Origin: an uncultured Lachnospiraceae bacterium
Lineage (GTDB): Bacteria > Bacillota > Clostridia > Lachnospirales > Lachnospiraceae
Reading direction: 5' to 3'
Length of the DNA stretch: 64,000 nucleotides
NCBI GenBank assembly: GCA_910586125.1
Contig: CAJUHP010000001.1
Location: 1-64,000, forward strand
A program made the translations under genes and the position numbers. Shown in pieces: positions 51,332 to 60,161 of this stretch; positions within the stretch are counted from its first letter, which is position 1; each line of letters starts with the position of its first letter. Under the pieces are notes generated by a model. It worked only from the letters and a program-made list of their open reading frames with translations, was not told where the DNA came from and ran no database searches.

Positions 51332-52507
51332 TCATTCCTCCTTCATCCACTTCATCACGTCAACACGGCTGACTATCCCCGCGGCCACAGCCGCTCCGGC
51401 CAGAAACAGACACAGGCTGAGGCCGGCTTTCCACACAATACCGGGGGAGGACGGCGGCAAAAAGCAAAAGCCTGCCATCCCTCCCACGGCTCCTCCCACA
51501 GCCGCCAGCAAAGCCTGCTCCCCGAATACCTGCGCAAAAATCTGCCTTTGCTTTCTCCCCAAGCACCGCATCACGGCATACTCCCGGATGCGGCTGCGCG
51601 TGGTTAGATAGGCGGCAAAGAAACTGATTCCGCCGCACAATAGCAGCAAAACCGGAAGCAGCAGCCCAAGCATGGACAACTGGGAACGGTACTCTTCCAT
51701 GGTATTCTGATAAATCTCATCCTGCACCATCACGCTGTAGTTCCACTGACCTGACTCCGCCGAAAGCCCCGGCTCCAAAAACACTTCAAAAATCGCTTTT
51801 TTGCATTCTTCCAGTCGGGAATTATCCGAAATCACAAAGGAACAACTGTCCACCGGAAACGCTTCCGTGATATTTTCATCGTCCTTCCACTTCATATAAA
51901 AAGGACACCAGATCCCGTCCGAAGGCCCTCCTGAAACGGTACCGATCACCGTCAGTTCCTTGGACTCCCCCTCTTCCAGAGAGACCGTCACACAGGAAAC
52001 TTCCCTTCCCTGCGCCATCCCTTCCGGAATCAGGCAAACGGGAGCGTCCGTGGCAAAAACATCTTCCTCCCATCCCTCCCACAGCGTTACCGCGGCGCCC
52101 TCCACCGCGGATAAAGCCGAATCGGAATCCAGGCTCAGAATCCTCCTCAGCGTTGTATTCGCCGGCTCGCTCAGAGACTGCGTGGCTTTGGCCCGGATCG
52201 ACTTCACCGCATTCTCCAGGTTTTCCTCCTGCCGCCGCCCCGTCAGCCTGTCCACAAAGGGAGACGGCATATTCAAATGCTCCGTATCCATCCCGCGGGC
52301 GTTGCCCACTACGCACCGAATTTCCATGTGTTCCATCATATCTTCCATGGCGGCCTCCTGCCTCGCTGTCAAGCCATGCAGAAAAGCGGAGGCAAACACG
52401 CCCAGAAAAGCGGCTCCCGCCAACAGAAAACTGATCCCTCTGCGCCGCCAAAGCACGGTTATCGTCAGACGCCGAAGCGCTGCGCCGGATTTCCTGCCCG
52501 GTTTCAT
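51332..52507 (-). CDS. FtsX-type ABC permease (391 residues)
   Basis: One N-terminal helix (residues ~20-40), an outside domain of about 240 residues, and three C-terminal helices with the FtsX loop (RSRIREYAVMRCLGRKQRQI). The start at 52507 has GGGAGGAAG upstream; it overlaps the upstream permease as ATGA. The two permeases and the ATPase likely form one complex. Confidence 0.87.
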   Translation of the reverse strand: MKPGRKSGAALRRLTITVLWRRRGISFLLAGAAFLGVFASAFLHGLTARQEAAMEDMMEHMEIRCVVGNARGMDTEHLNMPSPFVDRLTGRRQEENLENAVKSIRAKATQSLSEPANTTLRRILSLDSDSALSAVEGAAVTLWEGWEEDVFATDAPVCLIPEGMAQGREVSCVTVSLEEGESKELTVIGTVSGGPSDGIWCPFYMKWKDDENITEAFPVDSCSFVISDNSRLEECKKAIFEVFLEPGLSAESGQWNYSVMVQDEIYQNTMEEYRSQLSMLGLLLPVLLLLCGGISFFAAYLTTRSRIREYAVMRCLGRKQRQIFAQVFGEQALLAAVGGAVGGMAGFCFLPPSSPGIVWKAGLSLCLFLAGAAVAAGIVSRVDVMKWMKEE

Positions 52508-54465
52508 AGCATCTTCCTCCCGGCACTTTGCATCAGCTTCTGCCCGGCCGCCCGGCCGGCTATGACCATGGCCGCGGCTATTATCACAGCACTCTCCCCC
52601 GCGATGCAAAGCAGAAAAGTCCGGGAAGGCAGCGTCAAAGATTCTGAAAGCGCCTGTTTTGTCACCCACCCGTACAAAGACGCTCCCGCCAAGGCTCCCA
52701 GCACGGCCCCCGCTGCGGTCAAAACTCCCACAGCCAGAACCATCTCCCAGAAAACACGCGCCTTGCAGACGCCCAAGAGACGCATTTTCCGAGCCGGCAC
52801 CCGGATGCGCCGGAAGCTCAGGTACAAAAACAGGGCGCCGCCCAACAGAAAAGCCCCGCTGCTCAGAGCAAGCAGACGTCCGGCGTTGGCCGCAATGACT
52901 TTCAGCACATCTGCCTGGGCGTCATACCCCTGGTCAAAGTACTGAAATCTTCCTCCAAATCCCAGAGAATCCAGATGTTCCTCAAAAATTTCCCGGCTTC
53001 CGTTTTCCAGAATGATGGAATACAGCAGAGGAGTAGTTCGGTCCTCATAGCGCTCGGCTTCCGGCACGGATTGCTTGGGGACAAAAATCGTATTGGCCTG
53101 GAAATTGTGCCGGCCGTAAGCAAACTCCGGCGCCGTATAGATCCCCACCACCGTGTAGTCCTTTTTGATGCCGAGCCGGCGGTTTGGAATACAAGGATCC
53201 TGAACCAAAATCTGCTCTACGGCAGAGCCCCATACACTTGGCATCCTTCCCAGATAATACAAATCAGCCTCATAAAAATCCAAGCGAATCACCGATCCTA
53301 CCGATAAACCGTTTTTTAACGCATAGGCGGCGCTGACCAGACAAACGTTCTCGCCCGCCGCATATTCGAGCGCGGTAAAACTGCGCCCCTCCAGAATTCC
53401 GGCGGCTCCGGTATTGAACAGATACATGCTGTTTATATTATCGGTCAAAATGACGCCGACGCTTTCATAGTTTAAGCGGCACAGAGGCAGAATCTCTTCC
53501 CGCCAGACCGCCCCGTCATCGCTCTCTAGAAAGCTCTCCCAGTTTCCGGTGTATTCGGCACAAAAAGGAAGGGAATCTTCCGATAGAACACAGTATTGCT
53601 CTCCTCCCTCCTTCTGCCGTCGTTCCCAGGAAAACATCATGTTTCCCTCATCATAATAATAGGGCTGACGTCCTCCGCCAAACGTACTATCAATCCGAAA
53701 ATACAGATATCGGTAGCCGTCGCTCGCCTCCCTAAATTCCCAGATAAGCTCGCCATCTTCTGACCGTCTCGGTTCCACAGAAGAGACGATATCTCCTGGA
53801 TAGCCAAACAGCAGGTAGGTTTTTCCTTTTGTAAAAGGAATGTCTCCTTCTGGCGTATACACCTTGGATTTTACCAGATAAATAATATCATCCGGAAAAA
53901 TGTCATAAAAATCTGGCCTGCATACCACATCTTCCAGAGAGCAAACAGCAGAATACATGTATTCAACGCCGATATCTTCAAGATCAATATAGTTACCGTT
54001 TTCATCATAAACCGGACCTTTTATTGGTATTTCTAACTCTTCTACACTTGTGCAGCGCACTGCTAAAACCACCATAGAATGATTGAAATCATCAAAATTT
54101 ATGCGGGGCATTCCGCTTGGTTCATATTCAAAGAAACCTACTGCTGCACATCCCTCTACATGGGCACCCAAAAAACCCCGGCAGTCTTCCGATAATAATC
54201 CCGGACAAGAAACAGTACCCTGTTGCGTCAATATAGCAGACCAGTCAAGGTCTGCGCTGGATAGATCCCGCCATTCATTTCCTCCCTTTGTTCCTACCGG
54301 AACTGCGACCGTGGTATACTGACTGTCCACCTGCCCCCGCTGGATATGAGCTGTATTCCAGGCAGAAAATCCCATTGCAAACAGTGCGATAGAAAAAGCC
54401 AGCAGGAGAATCAGCAGAAATGTGACGGCTATTCCGCGGCGGTATAATGTTTTAATCAAGTTCAA
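52504..54465 (-). CDS. FtsX-type ABC permease with a large outside domain (653 residues)
   Basis: One N-terminal helix (VTFLLILLLAFSIALFAMGF), about 480 residues outside, then three helices at the C-terminus with the FtsX loop around RVPARKMRLLGVCKARVFWE. The outside part is rich in Tyr/Asp and contains no cleft motif I recognise. It is the first of the three ABC genes and likely pairs with the 391-residue permease. A secreted cysteine-rich protein gene lies 69 bp upstream. It might move or disable the secreted protein or an external compound; this is inference. Confidence 0.85.
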   Translation of the reverse strand: MNLIKTLYRRGIAVTFLLILLLAFSIALFAMGFSAWNTAHIQRGQVDSQYTTVAVPVGTKGGNEWRDLSSADLDWSAILTQQGTVSCPGLLSEDCRGFLGAHVEGCAAVGFFEYEPSGMPRINFDDFNHSMVVLAVRCTSVEELEIPIKGPVYDENGNYIDLEDIGVEYMYSAVCSLEDVVCRPDFYDIFPDDIIYLVKSKVYTPEGDIPFTKGKTYLLFGYPGDIVSSVEPRRSEDGELIWEFREASDGYRYLYFRIDSTFGGGRQPYYYDEGNMMFSWERRQKEGGEQYCVLSEDSLPFCAEYTGNWESFLESDDGAVWREEILPLCRLNYESVGVILTDNINSMYLFNTGAAGILEGRSFTALEYAAGENVCLVSAAYALKNGLSVGSVIRLDFYEADLYYLGRMPSVWGSAVEQILVQDPCIPNRRLGIKKDYTVVGIYTAPEFAYGRHNFQANTIFVPKQSVPEAERYEDRTTPLLYSIILENGSREIFEEHLDSLGFGGRFQYFDQGYDAQADVLKVIAANAGRLLALSSGAFLLGGALFLYLSFRRIRVPARKMRLLGVCKARVFWEMVLAVGVLTAAGAVLGALAGASLYGWVTKQALSESLTLPSRTFLLCIAGESAVIIAAAMVIAGRAAGQKLMQSAGRKML

Positions 54466-54534
54466 GAGAACGGCTCCTTATCTATCAACATCAGAGACAG
54501 GGTTTCTGCCTCTGATGTTGATTGCTGCAAAATA

Positions 54535-54969
54535 CTATTCGGTTTCTAGGCCAATGCTGCAGGGAAGTATATTGCAAGGTCTACCCATATGCGGCGCATT
54601 GGGACAAGAATGCTGCTCGCTCCAACGGTACCCGCAACTTCTACAGCGAAGACGCCAGATCTGCAAGGAGCCATTGCAGGAGGAGTCATAAACCGTCTTA
54701 ACATGACCACATGGTTCACTCCTACTATCTACCAGTTTTTCATATCCACAGTTCTTGCAAATCTGCACGGTTTCATAAAATGAAATGCAGCCATTTTTTG
54801 AGCTATCTATTCCCTTTCCTTCCAACAAATATTCTTTCGGTTCACTCCAGTTATGTTCCGTACATCCACCCGCCTGCGCTACTTCCATCGCAAACGCCGA
54901 TGCGCTGAGTCCCAGAAGAAGTGTCAGCGCCAACACCAGACAGACGTATTTCTTTATTTTGTTATCCAT
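54535..54969 (-). CDS. Secreted cysteine-rich protein (144 residues)
   Basis: A signal peptide (KIKKYVCLVLALTLLLGLSA, probable cut after SAFA) is followed by a ~115-residue Cys/His/Trp-rich part with CKNCGY and CRSCGY knuckles and CTEHNW near its start. Ten or more cysteines outside suggest metal binding or disulphides. No family is recognised. AGAGG lies 6 nt before the ATG at 54969. It is followed by an FtsX-type ABC system and may be its substrate or partner. Confidence 0.7.
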   Translation of the reverse strand: MDNKIKKYVCLVLALTLLLGLSASAFAMEVAQAGGCTEHNWSEPKEYLLEGKGIDSSKNGCISFYETVQICKNCGYEKLVDSRSEPCGHVKTVYDSSCNGSLQIWRLRCRSCGYRWSEQHSCPNAPHMGRPCNILPCSIGLETE

Positions 54970-55576
54970 GTTTACCTCTTTTCTTTTGCCTCCGGCCCTT
55001 TTCCGTCCCGGCTGTGGCCGTTTCACAACCGCCCAATATTTTGGAAATGATTGAAATATGGTACCTCTATTTCTGGCATTAAACGTAGTATTATAATATA
55101 GCAGGCCAAGCTTATATTATCGTTTTTATAAAAAAGCTTTTTAATAAAATATTCTGATTTTTCTAAATATAATATACCAGAAAGAAAACACCAAAACAAG
55201 TGCCAGAGTTGTCAAAATTTCTGTCTTGATTTTGACAATCCTGGCATCTGTACTTTTCCCCTTTTTTGTTCTATGATTAAAAATATGATATACAACCCAC
55301 AAATCCATATACTTCTTATGCTATAAAATTCAAAAAGAATCCCAGGCATATGTTAAAAAAAATTAAGAAAACTGTTTCCAAAAAATTCTTTTATCTTGTC
55401 ATCTCCATGACCTACCTGCTTTTTCTTCTTGCCGCATTGGCACCGACCAAGTCCATTCCTGCCTCTGAAATTAATAATATTCATATCAGAATAAATCTTG
55501 TCTAAAACAGCATTAGACAGCGTAATCAATACATTAAATGACAAAAAATTAGGAATATTTAGTTAAAACAGCATAA
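54970..55576. other. AT-rich intergenic region with weak coding remnant
   Basis: No gene is well supported. A TATAAT with upstream TGC element near 55090-55100 could start the secreted-protein gene on the minus strand. A 63-residue minus-strand frame (55353-55544) contains GRCQCGKKKKQVGHGDD, which could be a remnant of a mobile element, but it has no ribosome site. Confidence 0.4.
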
Positions 55577-57475
55577 TTATTCATTGATGTCCGTTAATTT
55601 TTCGCGATAAAATTTTTCAGAATGGGGGTTATAATACAGACTACACAACGCAATACACATTTCCAAGCTTTTTTTCTGCTCCTGTTTTCTTTGATACAGA
55701 ATGTCTTCCTTTTTCCGCTGTTCATCATTCCAGCATATATTATATATTGCATCATGAAGAGAATGAGCACGGCGAATACGAAGACATTCGGTTAAAATTC
55801 TCTGACTGATTTTATCAGAACGGTCATATTCTCCTATATTCCCCCATTCACTTGCCAAGTTGCCTACAACCATCTCATACATACTTATAAATGATGCAAT
55901 CAACCCCTGCCTTTCATATGGACAATATGTTTCATATAAAATGTCTATTAATCTTTTTTTCTCCTTACTCATCCCCTTTATTTCAGAAACAATATGATGT
56001 ATACAAGAGATCTCTTCATTCGTCATATATTTCTCACCATCTGCCAGAACAACGTCATAAGGCAGCGAACATTCCAACGCTTCCCATATTTTATTAAGAT
56101 ATTCGTCTTCTTTAAACAAATTTTCATCATCCTCTGCTATGGTTTGGCAACGTAATATTACCTGATTATTCAGCGGACTATTGGCAGAAACCAATTCTTT
56201 TATTTGACTTGACACTAACTCTGGCCGGCAAAAATCAGGTGCGAGCTTCAATTTCTCAAGCAGCGCATCCAAAATCTCTCTCTGTGTTCCCATCTCATTT
56301 CTTTCCAGCCGATTGAGTGTTCGCACTGTACAAATATTTTTACAGAGCTCTTTTTTTGTCATTCCCAACATCTGCCTACGAATCTGCACCACCTTCCCGA
56401 TGCAGTAAACCTCTTTTTCCAAATACAGATAACAAAAATCAGAAGTTTCTCTCGATACATGGTATTCCTTGTACAACATCTCCAAAACCCTAATCCATCT
56501 TCTTGTTTCCTCATACGTCTGCTGTAATATCACAGCCTTCTTTTCTTTTTTCATCCCCCTCCGTATTTCTATCAACCGTTGAAGCATCTCGGCCTGAATC
56601 GTCAAGAGCTCCCATAAAAAATACATTCTTTCGGTTTTTCTTAGCAATCGAATCGCTTCTCCACAAAGATTCAAAATCCGAACACATCGCTCCTCCCCAA
56701 TCTCCCCGCCCGTCTGTTCCTTCCAAACTTTGCACAGCAAATACGCCGTTTTCGGCAATATCTTAACAAGGCATATCTCATCAAAGCCAGACTGACAAAT
56801 TCGCTCCCATATTTCTCCGCAATGCTTTTCAAAATCGATTTGAGAGTAAAACGCATATTCCAGCGCAAGATTCATCTCATGGATTGAGAGCGCCTGTTCC
56901 TGTATCCATCCATCCTCAGTCAGAGAAACGGTTTGAACCAGCGCACCTCTCAAAAGCTCTAGGATCTTTTTCTTCCAGGCAGCCGCCCTCTCCTCTTTTG
57001 TCAGCTCTTCTTCCTCTACCTTATACTGCTCCGGCCCGTCAAGCAGCAAAATCTGTGCCTCCATGCTCATACAGAACTGCCGCTCCAGCTTTACGCTTCC
57101 ATTCATTTTCAAAAGTTCCCGGCCTGCCGGCTTCCCTTCCCAGCAAGGACAATTCTTTTCCTGATAACCTGTCAGTTTTTTCTGTGCCTGCCTGAGATCT
57201 CTCGTCAAAATCAAGCGCAGAATTTCCTGCCGCTCTCTCCACTGCTCATATTCATCCCAGAAAACATAACTCTCATAATTTTCCTGTGAAACGCCAAGGC
57301 GGGCTAAAATGCGATCCTGCAGCACCTTTTTATCCGTCTGGCGCTCCCCCTTCTCCATCCTCCATATCTCGGTTTCGCAGCACAGGCCCCAACACAATTC
57401 TCTCAGACTCATATTTTGCTTTTGCCGCAGCGTCATCACTATATTATGAAAACTCTTTTGTTCATCCAAAACCAT
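55577..57475 (-). CDS. Large XRE-type regulator with two HTH domains (632 residues)
   Basis: An N-terminal XRE-type helix-turn-helix covers residues ~8-65 (LRQKQNMSLRELCWGLCCET). A second HTH lies near residues 365-410 (VVQIRRQMLGMTKKELCKN). The rest is helical, TPR-like and Glu/Arg-rich. Proteins like this act as peptide- or cell-state-responsive regulators in Firmicutes, here only by analogy. Base composition is more AT-rich than neighbours. AAGGAG lies 7 nt before the ATG at 57475. A palindrome in its promoter suggests self-control. It could regulate the neighbouring secreted protein and ABC genes. Confidence 0.8.
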   Translation of the reverse strand: MVLDEQKSFHNIVMTLRQKQNMSLRELCWGLCCETEIWRMEKGERQTDKKVLQDRILARLGVSQENYESYVFWDEYEQWRERQEILRLILTRDLRQAQKKLTGYQEKNCPCWEGKPAGRELLKMNGSVKLERQFCMSMEAQILLLDGPEQYKVEEEELTKEERAAAWKKKILELLRGALVQTVSLTEDGWIQEQALSIHEMNLALEYAFYSQIDFEKHCGEIWERICQSGFDEICLVKILPKTAYLLCKVWKEQTGGEIGEERCVRILNLCGEAIRLLRKTERMYFLWELLTIQAEMLQRLIEIRRGMKKEKKAVILQQTYEETRRWIRVLEMLYKEYHVSRETSDFCYLYLEKEVYCIGKVVQIRRQMLGMTKKELCKNICTVRTLNRLERNEMGTQREILDALLEKLKLAPDFCRPELVSSQIKELVSANSPLNNQVILRCQTIAEDDENLFKEDEYLNKIWEALECSLPYDVVLADGEKYMTNEEISCIHHIVSEIKGMSKEKKRLIDILYETYCPYERQGLIASFISMYEMVVGNLASEWGNIGEYDRSDKISQRILTECLRIRRAHSLHDAIYNICWNDEQRKKEDILYQRKQEQKKSLEMCIALCSLYYNPHSEKFYREKLTDINE

Positions 57476-57535
57476 TTTGGATCTCCTTTGCACCTAATAC
57501 TTTCCTTTTCTCTACCTCCGATAAATACATGATAT

Positions 57536-57564
57536 AGTATAACAGTTCTTGTTATATATTTCAA
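57536..57564 (-). promoter_or_regulatory. Promoter and 19-bp palindrome of the XRE-type gene
   Basis: On the minus strand TTGAAA, 17 bp, TATACT. A palindrome TATAACA-N5-TGTTATA (57538-57556) covers the -10 and spacer, a likely operator. Confidence 0.75.
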
Positions 57565-57838
57565 TTTTTTTCCATTATAATAACAAATTATTATAAGATA
57601 TAGTTATATTTTCCTTCTTTATAGATCACAATAGTGCAGTCTTTTCCATTTCTATACAAACAAATTTGGTTTGATTTTTATCCACACATTTTTTTTAATA
57701 TTATATGTATATATTCAACGATTTTAAGCCTGCACTCCCTTACTCTGTCTCTCCAGAGCCAACCCTTGCCGAGCGCATTTCAAATTTCTATTTTCTATTG
57801 GCTTTTGTTATCTTTCGTCTTCTTTTTGTCACAACATA

Positions 57839-57867
57839 TTGACAAGTCACATATACTACGCTATAAT
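57839..57867 (+). promoter_or_regulatory. Perfect sigma-A promoter for the cation exporter
   Basis: TTGACA, 17 bp, TATAAT. Transcription would start near 57874 and give a ~250-nt leader containing the NiCo riboswitch. The AT-rich stretch 57565-57838 holds nothing else I can support. Confidence 0.9.
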
Positions 57868-57919
57868 AGAATAACTCTTTGCACTGCATTACATTCTCTA
57901 TGGAATGCGAGATCAACAG

Positions 57920-58035
57920 TACAAACTGAGCAGGCGATGACTTTGGGTCATGGGGCCGGGCCGCCAAAGGGCGGCAACAGATCGCACACAACGCATCTGT
58001 GGGACAGTTGTATGTTCCACGGGTGTGTTTTTTTT
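57920..58035 (+). promoter_or_regulatory. Probable NiCo (czcD) riboswitch with terminator switch
   Basis: The leader of a cation exporter folds as a four-way junction. P1 pairs 57920-57928 with 58005-58012 (AACTG/CAGTT plus TAC/GTA, one bulged A). P2 is ATGAC/GTCAT, P3 is GCCGCC/GGCGGC, P4 is CAGAT/ATCTG. Junctions carry G-rich stretches, including GGGACAG. GTGGGACA (57999-58006) can instead pair with TGTTCCAC (58013-58020), leading into T8, and this excludes P1. Metal binding that holds P1 would stop termination and raise exporter expression, as known for NiCo riboswitches. Class assignment is from fold, motifs and context. Confidence 0.72.
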
Positions 58036-58123
58036 ACACATTTCTGGAACGATTCCTCTCATGCCGGTGCCAATAAGAGAACTCATCAATGCCGCCATTG
58101 CGGCAAAACAGGAGGATTATCTT

Positions 58124-59047
58124 ATGACAGCCAACAAAGAAATTCAAATCGAAAACATCCCTTCCAAAGCGGGGAGCCATGAAAATGCCATAATACAGCG
58201 CATTTCACTGGTGGGAATTGCGGGGAATGTGACCTTGTCCGCGTTCAAGCTGTTTGCCGGGATTGCGGGCCGCTCCGGGGCCATGGTGTCGGATGCCGTT
58301 CACTCCTTTTCCGATGTCCTTGCAACATTCATTGCATTCCTCGGCGTCCGTCTATCCAAAAAAGAAGCAGATAAAATGCACCCCTATGGACATGAACGCT
58401 TTGAGTGTGTCGCCTCTCTGCTGCTGGGCGCAATTCTGCTGATCACCGGGGTCGGAATCGGCAGGGCAGGACTGGAGACAATCTTTGCAGGCAGCTACAA
58501 GACGCTGGCCATTCCCGGCACCATTGCGCTGGCCGCCGCAATCCTTTCTATCGTCTCCAAAGAGGCCATGTATTGGTACACCCGCCACTACGCCAAGGTA
58601 TTAAACTCTCCGGCGTTTATGGCGGACGCATGGCATCACCGGTCGGACGCTTTTTCTTCAGTCGGCTCTCTCATCGGCATTGCGGGCGCCAGGCTCGGCT
58701 TCCCTGTCATGGACAGCATTGCCAGCATTGTGATCTGCCTGTTTATCCTGAAGGTTTCCTATGATATTCTGAAGGACGCCATTGTAAAAATGCTGGACAC
58801 CTCCTGCGGGGAGGACTATGAAACAGCTCTGGCCGCTTATATTTCTGCACAGGAAGATGTGATCCAGGTGGATGTTCTTCACTCCAGAATGTTTGGGAAT
58901 AAAACATATATTGATATGGAGCTTCAGGTTGACGGCGATCTGTCCCTTCGGGAAGCACATGCTATTGCCGAACGCATTCACGACAATGTGGAAGCACATT
59001 TTTCAGATATTAAACACATCACAATCCACCTAAATCCTGCCGTGTAG
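58124..59047 (+). CDS. Cation diffusion facilitator exporter
   Basis: A 307-residue CDF-family antiporter with six TM helices. Metal ligands: DAVHSFSD in TM2 and DAWHHRSDAFSS in TM5. The cytosolic C-terminal domain ends in FSDIKHITIHLNPAV. The HD-HD site can bind Zn, Co or Ni; the riboswitch in the leader points to Co/Ni. GGAGG lies 8 nt before the ATG at 58124; longer in-frame starts lie within the riboswitch and are rejected. Confidence 0.92.
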   Translation: MTANKEIQIENIPSKAGSHENAIIQRISLVGIAGNVTLSAFKLFAGIAGRSGAMVSDAVHSFSDVLATFIAFLGVRLSKKEADKMHPYGHERFECVASLLLGAILLITGVGIGRAGLETIFAGSYKTLAIPGTIALAAAILSIVSKEAMYWYTRHYAKVLNSPAFMADAWHHRSDAFSSVGSLIGIAGARLGFPVMDSIASIVICLFILKVSYDILKDAIVKMLDTSCGEDYETALAAYISAQEDVIQVDVLHSRMFGNKTYIDMELQVDGDLSLREAHAIAERIHDNVEAHFSDIKHITIHLNPAV

Positions 59048-59120
59048 TAAAGCGTCCGCCCGTTTACTCTTTGCAATCAGAACAGCTCGCAGGAACGACA
59101 AAACAGGCCGCAAAAAAAGG

Positions 59121-59169
59121 TTGACATTTATATCGTTCACCGATATAATATTAGTATCGGCAGCCGATA
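59121..59169 (+). promoter_or_regulatory. Promoter with two palindromic operators of the PadR gene
   Basis: TTGACA (59121-59126), 17 bp, TATAAT (59144-59149): perfect sigma-A promoter. Operator 1 TATATCG-N5-CGATATA (59129-59147) covers the spacer and -10. Operator 2 TATCGG-N3-CCGATA (59155-59169) covers the start of transcription. Centres lie 24 bp apart. Confidence 0.85.
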
Positions 59170-59200
59170 TAACGTGAGATGATATAGGGAGGAAGAGCAA

Positions 59201-59515
59201 TTGCAAAATCAAGCGCTGACCGAAGCGGTCTATTACATTCTGCTGTCTCTGATCCGTCCGATGCACGGCTACGGCATCATGCAGAACGTGGAGCAGCTCT
59301 CCGGCGGCAGGGTAAAATTAGCGGCGGGCACTCTTTACGGCGCGCTTAACACACTCTTGGAGAAGGGATGGATCACGGCCTTGTCCGAAGAGAATGGAAG
59401 CCGAAAAAAGGAATATCAGATCACCTGTCAGGGAAAAGAAATGCTGCGCTGTGAAATAATACGCCTCACGGAACTGATTGAAAATGGAGTTCGCATTCTG
59501 GAGGAATTGAAATGA
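59201..59515 (+). CDS. PadR-family transcriptional repressor
   Basis: A 104-residue winged-helix regulator. It has the PadR pattern ALTEAVYYILLSLIRPMHGYGI, the recognition region LAAGTLYGALNTLLEKGWI and a C-terminal dimer helix. The start is TTG at 59201, supported by GGGAGG 8 nt upstream. It is expected to bind the two palindromes in its own promoter. It overlaps the following DUF2812 gene as ATGA. Confidence 0.92.
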   Translation: MQNQALTEAVYYILLSLIRPMHGYGIMQNVEQLSGGRVKLAAGTLYGALNTLLEKGWITALSEENGSRKKEYQITCQGKEMLRCEIIRLTELIENGVRILEELK

Positions 59516-60051
59516 GAAAAGTAACACACCGCTTGTTTTGGATATGGGATTTTGAAAAAGAGGAGAAATGGCTGAATCAGATGGCGGAAAGAGGATTGGC
59601 TTTGGTCAGCGTCAGCCTCTTTTGTTATGAATTTGAGAACTGTGCTCCGGGCGAATACCAGGTCTGCATGGAATTTCTGGAAAATGACCGCCTGCAGAAT
59701 GAACAGTATATTAACTTTCTGGAAGATACCGGCATACAGCATGTCGGAACGTTTCACCGCTGGGCATATTTCCGGAAGAAAACCGCCGACGGCACATTCC
59801 GGCTTTTTTCGGATTACACCTCGCGCATCCAGTATCTGACCCGGCTGATCCGCTTCATCGCACTCATCGGCGGTTTCAATCTGTACGTTGGCTGCTATAA
59901 CCTGTTTTTATATCTCTGCCAGGAGCCCCACAGCCCCATCAGTCTTTTGGGTATAATCAATTGTCTGCTTTCTGCTCTCTGCGCCGGGGTGATTTTCTGG
60001 CTGCTGCAAAAAAGGAAACGGCTGCAGGCAGACGGACAAATTTTTGAGTAA
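59512..60051 (+). CDS. DUF2812-domain membrane protein
   Basis: A 179-residue protein with a soluble DUF2812 N-terminal half (TGIQHVGTFHRWAYFRKKTA) and two C-terminal TM helices (residues ~112-130 and ~142-162). These proteins are nearly always coupled to a PadR gene, as here. The function of DUF2812 is unknown; a membrane effector controlled by PadR is inferred. Confidence 0.88.
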   Translation: MRKVTHRLFWIWDFEKEEKWLNQMAERGLALVSVSLFCYEFENCAPGEYQVCMEFLENDRLQNEQYINFLEDTGIQHVGTFHRWAYFRKKTADGTFRLFSDYTSRIQYLTRLIRFIALIGGFNLYVGCYNLFLYLCQEPHSPISLLGIINCLLSALCAGVIFWLLQKRKRLQADGQIFE

Positions 60052-60060
60052 AAGCAAGGG

Positions 60061-60151
60061 GGCTGCCGCAAAACACAGATAAAACACAAAATATGGCGGC
60101 GCCAGCTTGTACACGGCATATTTTGTACAAAATCTTTGTTTTGCAACAGCC
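60061..60151. mobile_element. MITE-like long inverted repeat
   Basis: A 91-bp element with imperfect 15-bp terminal inverted repeats (GGCTGCCGCAAAACA at 60061-60075; TGTTTTGCAACAGCC at 60137-60151) and inner pairs AGAT/ATCT and CAAAATATG/CATATTTTG. It folds as one long hairpin. It stands between convergent genes and may also stop transcription. No clear target duplication is seen. Confidence 0.65.
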
Positions 60152-60161
60152 TCTCTCCGCC

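Noticed and set aside
55353..55544. 63-residue frame as a real gene or transposase
   Set aside because: No ribosome binding site, no recognised family and AT-rich surroundings. I list it only as a possible remnant inside the intergenic entry.
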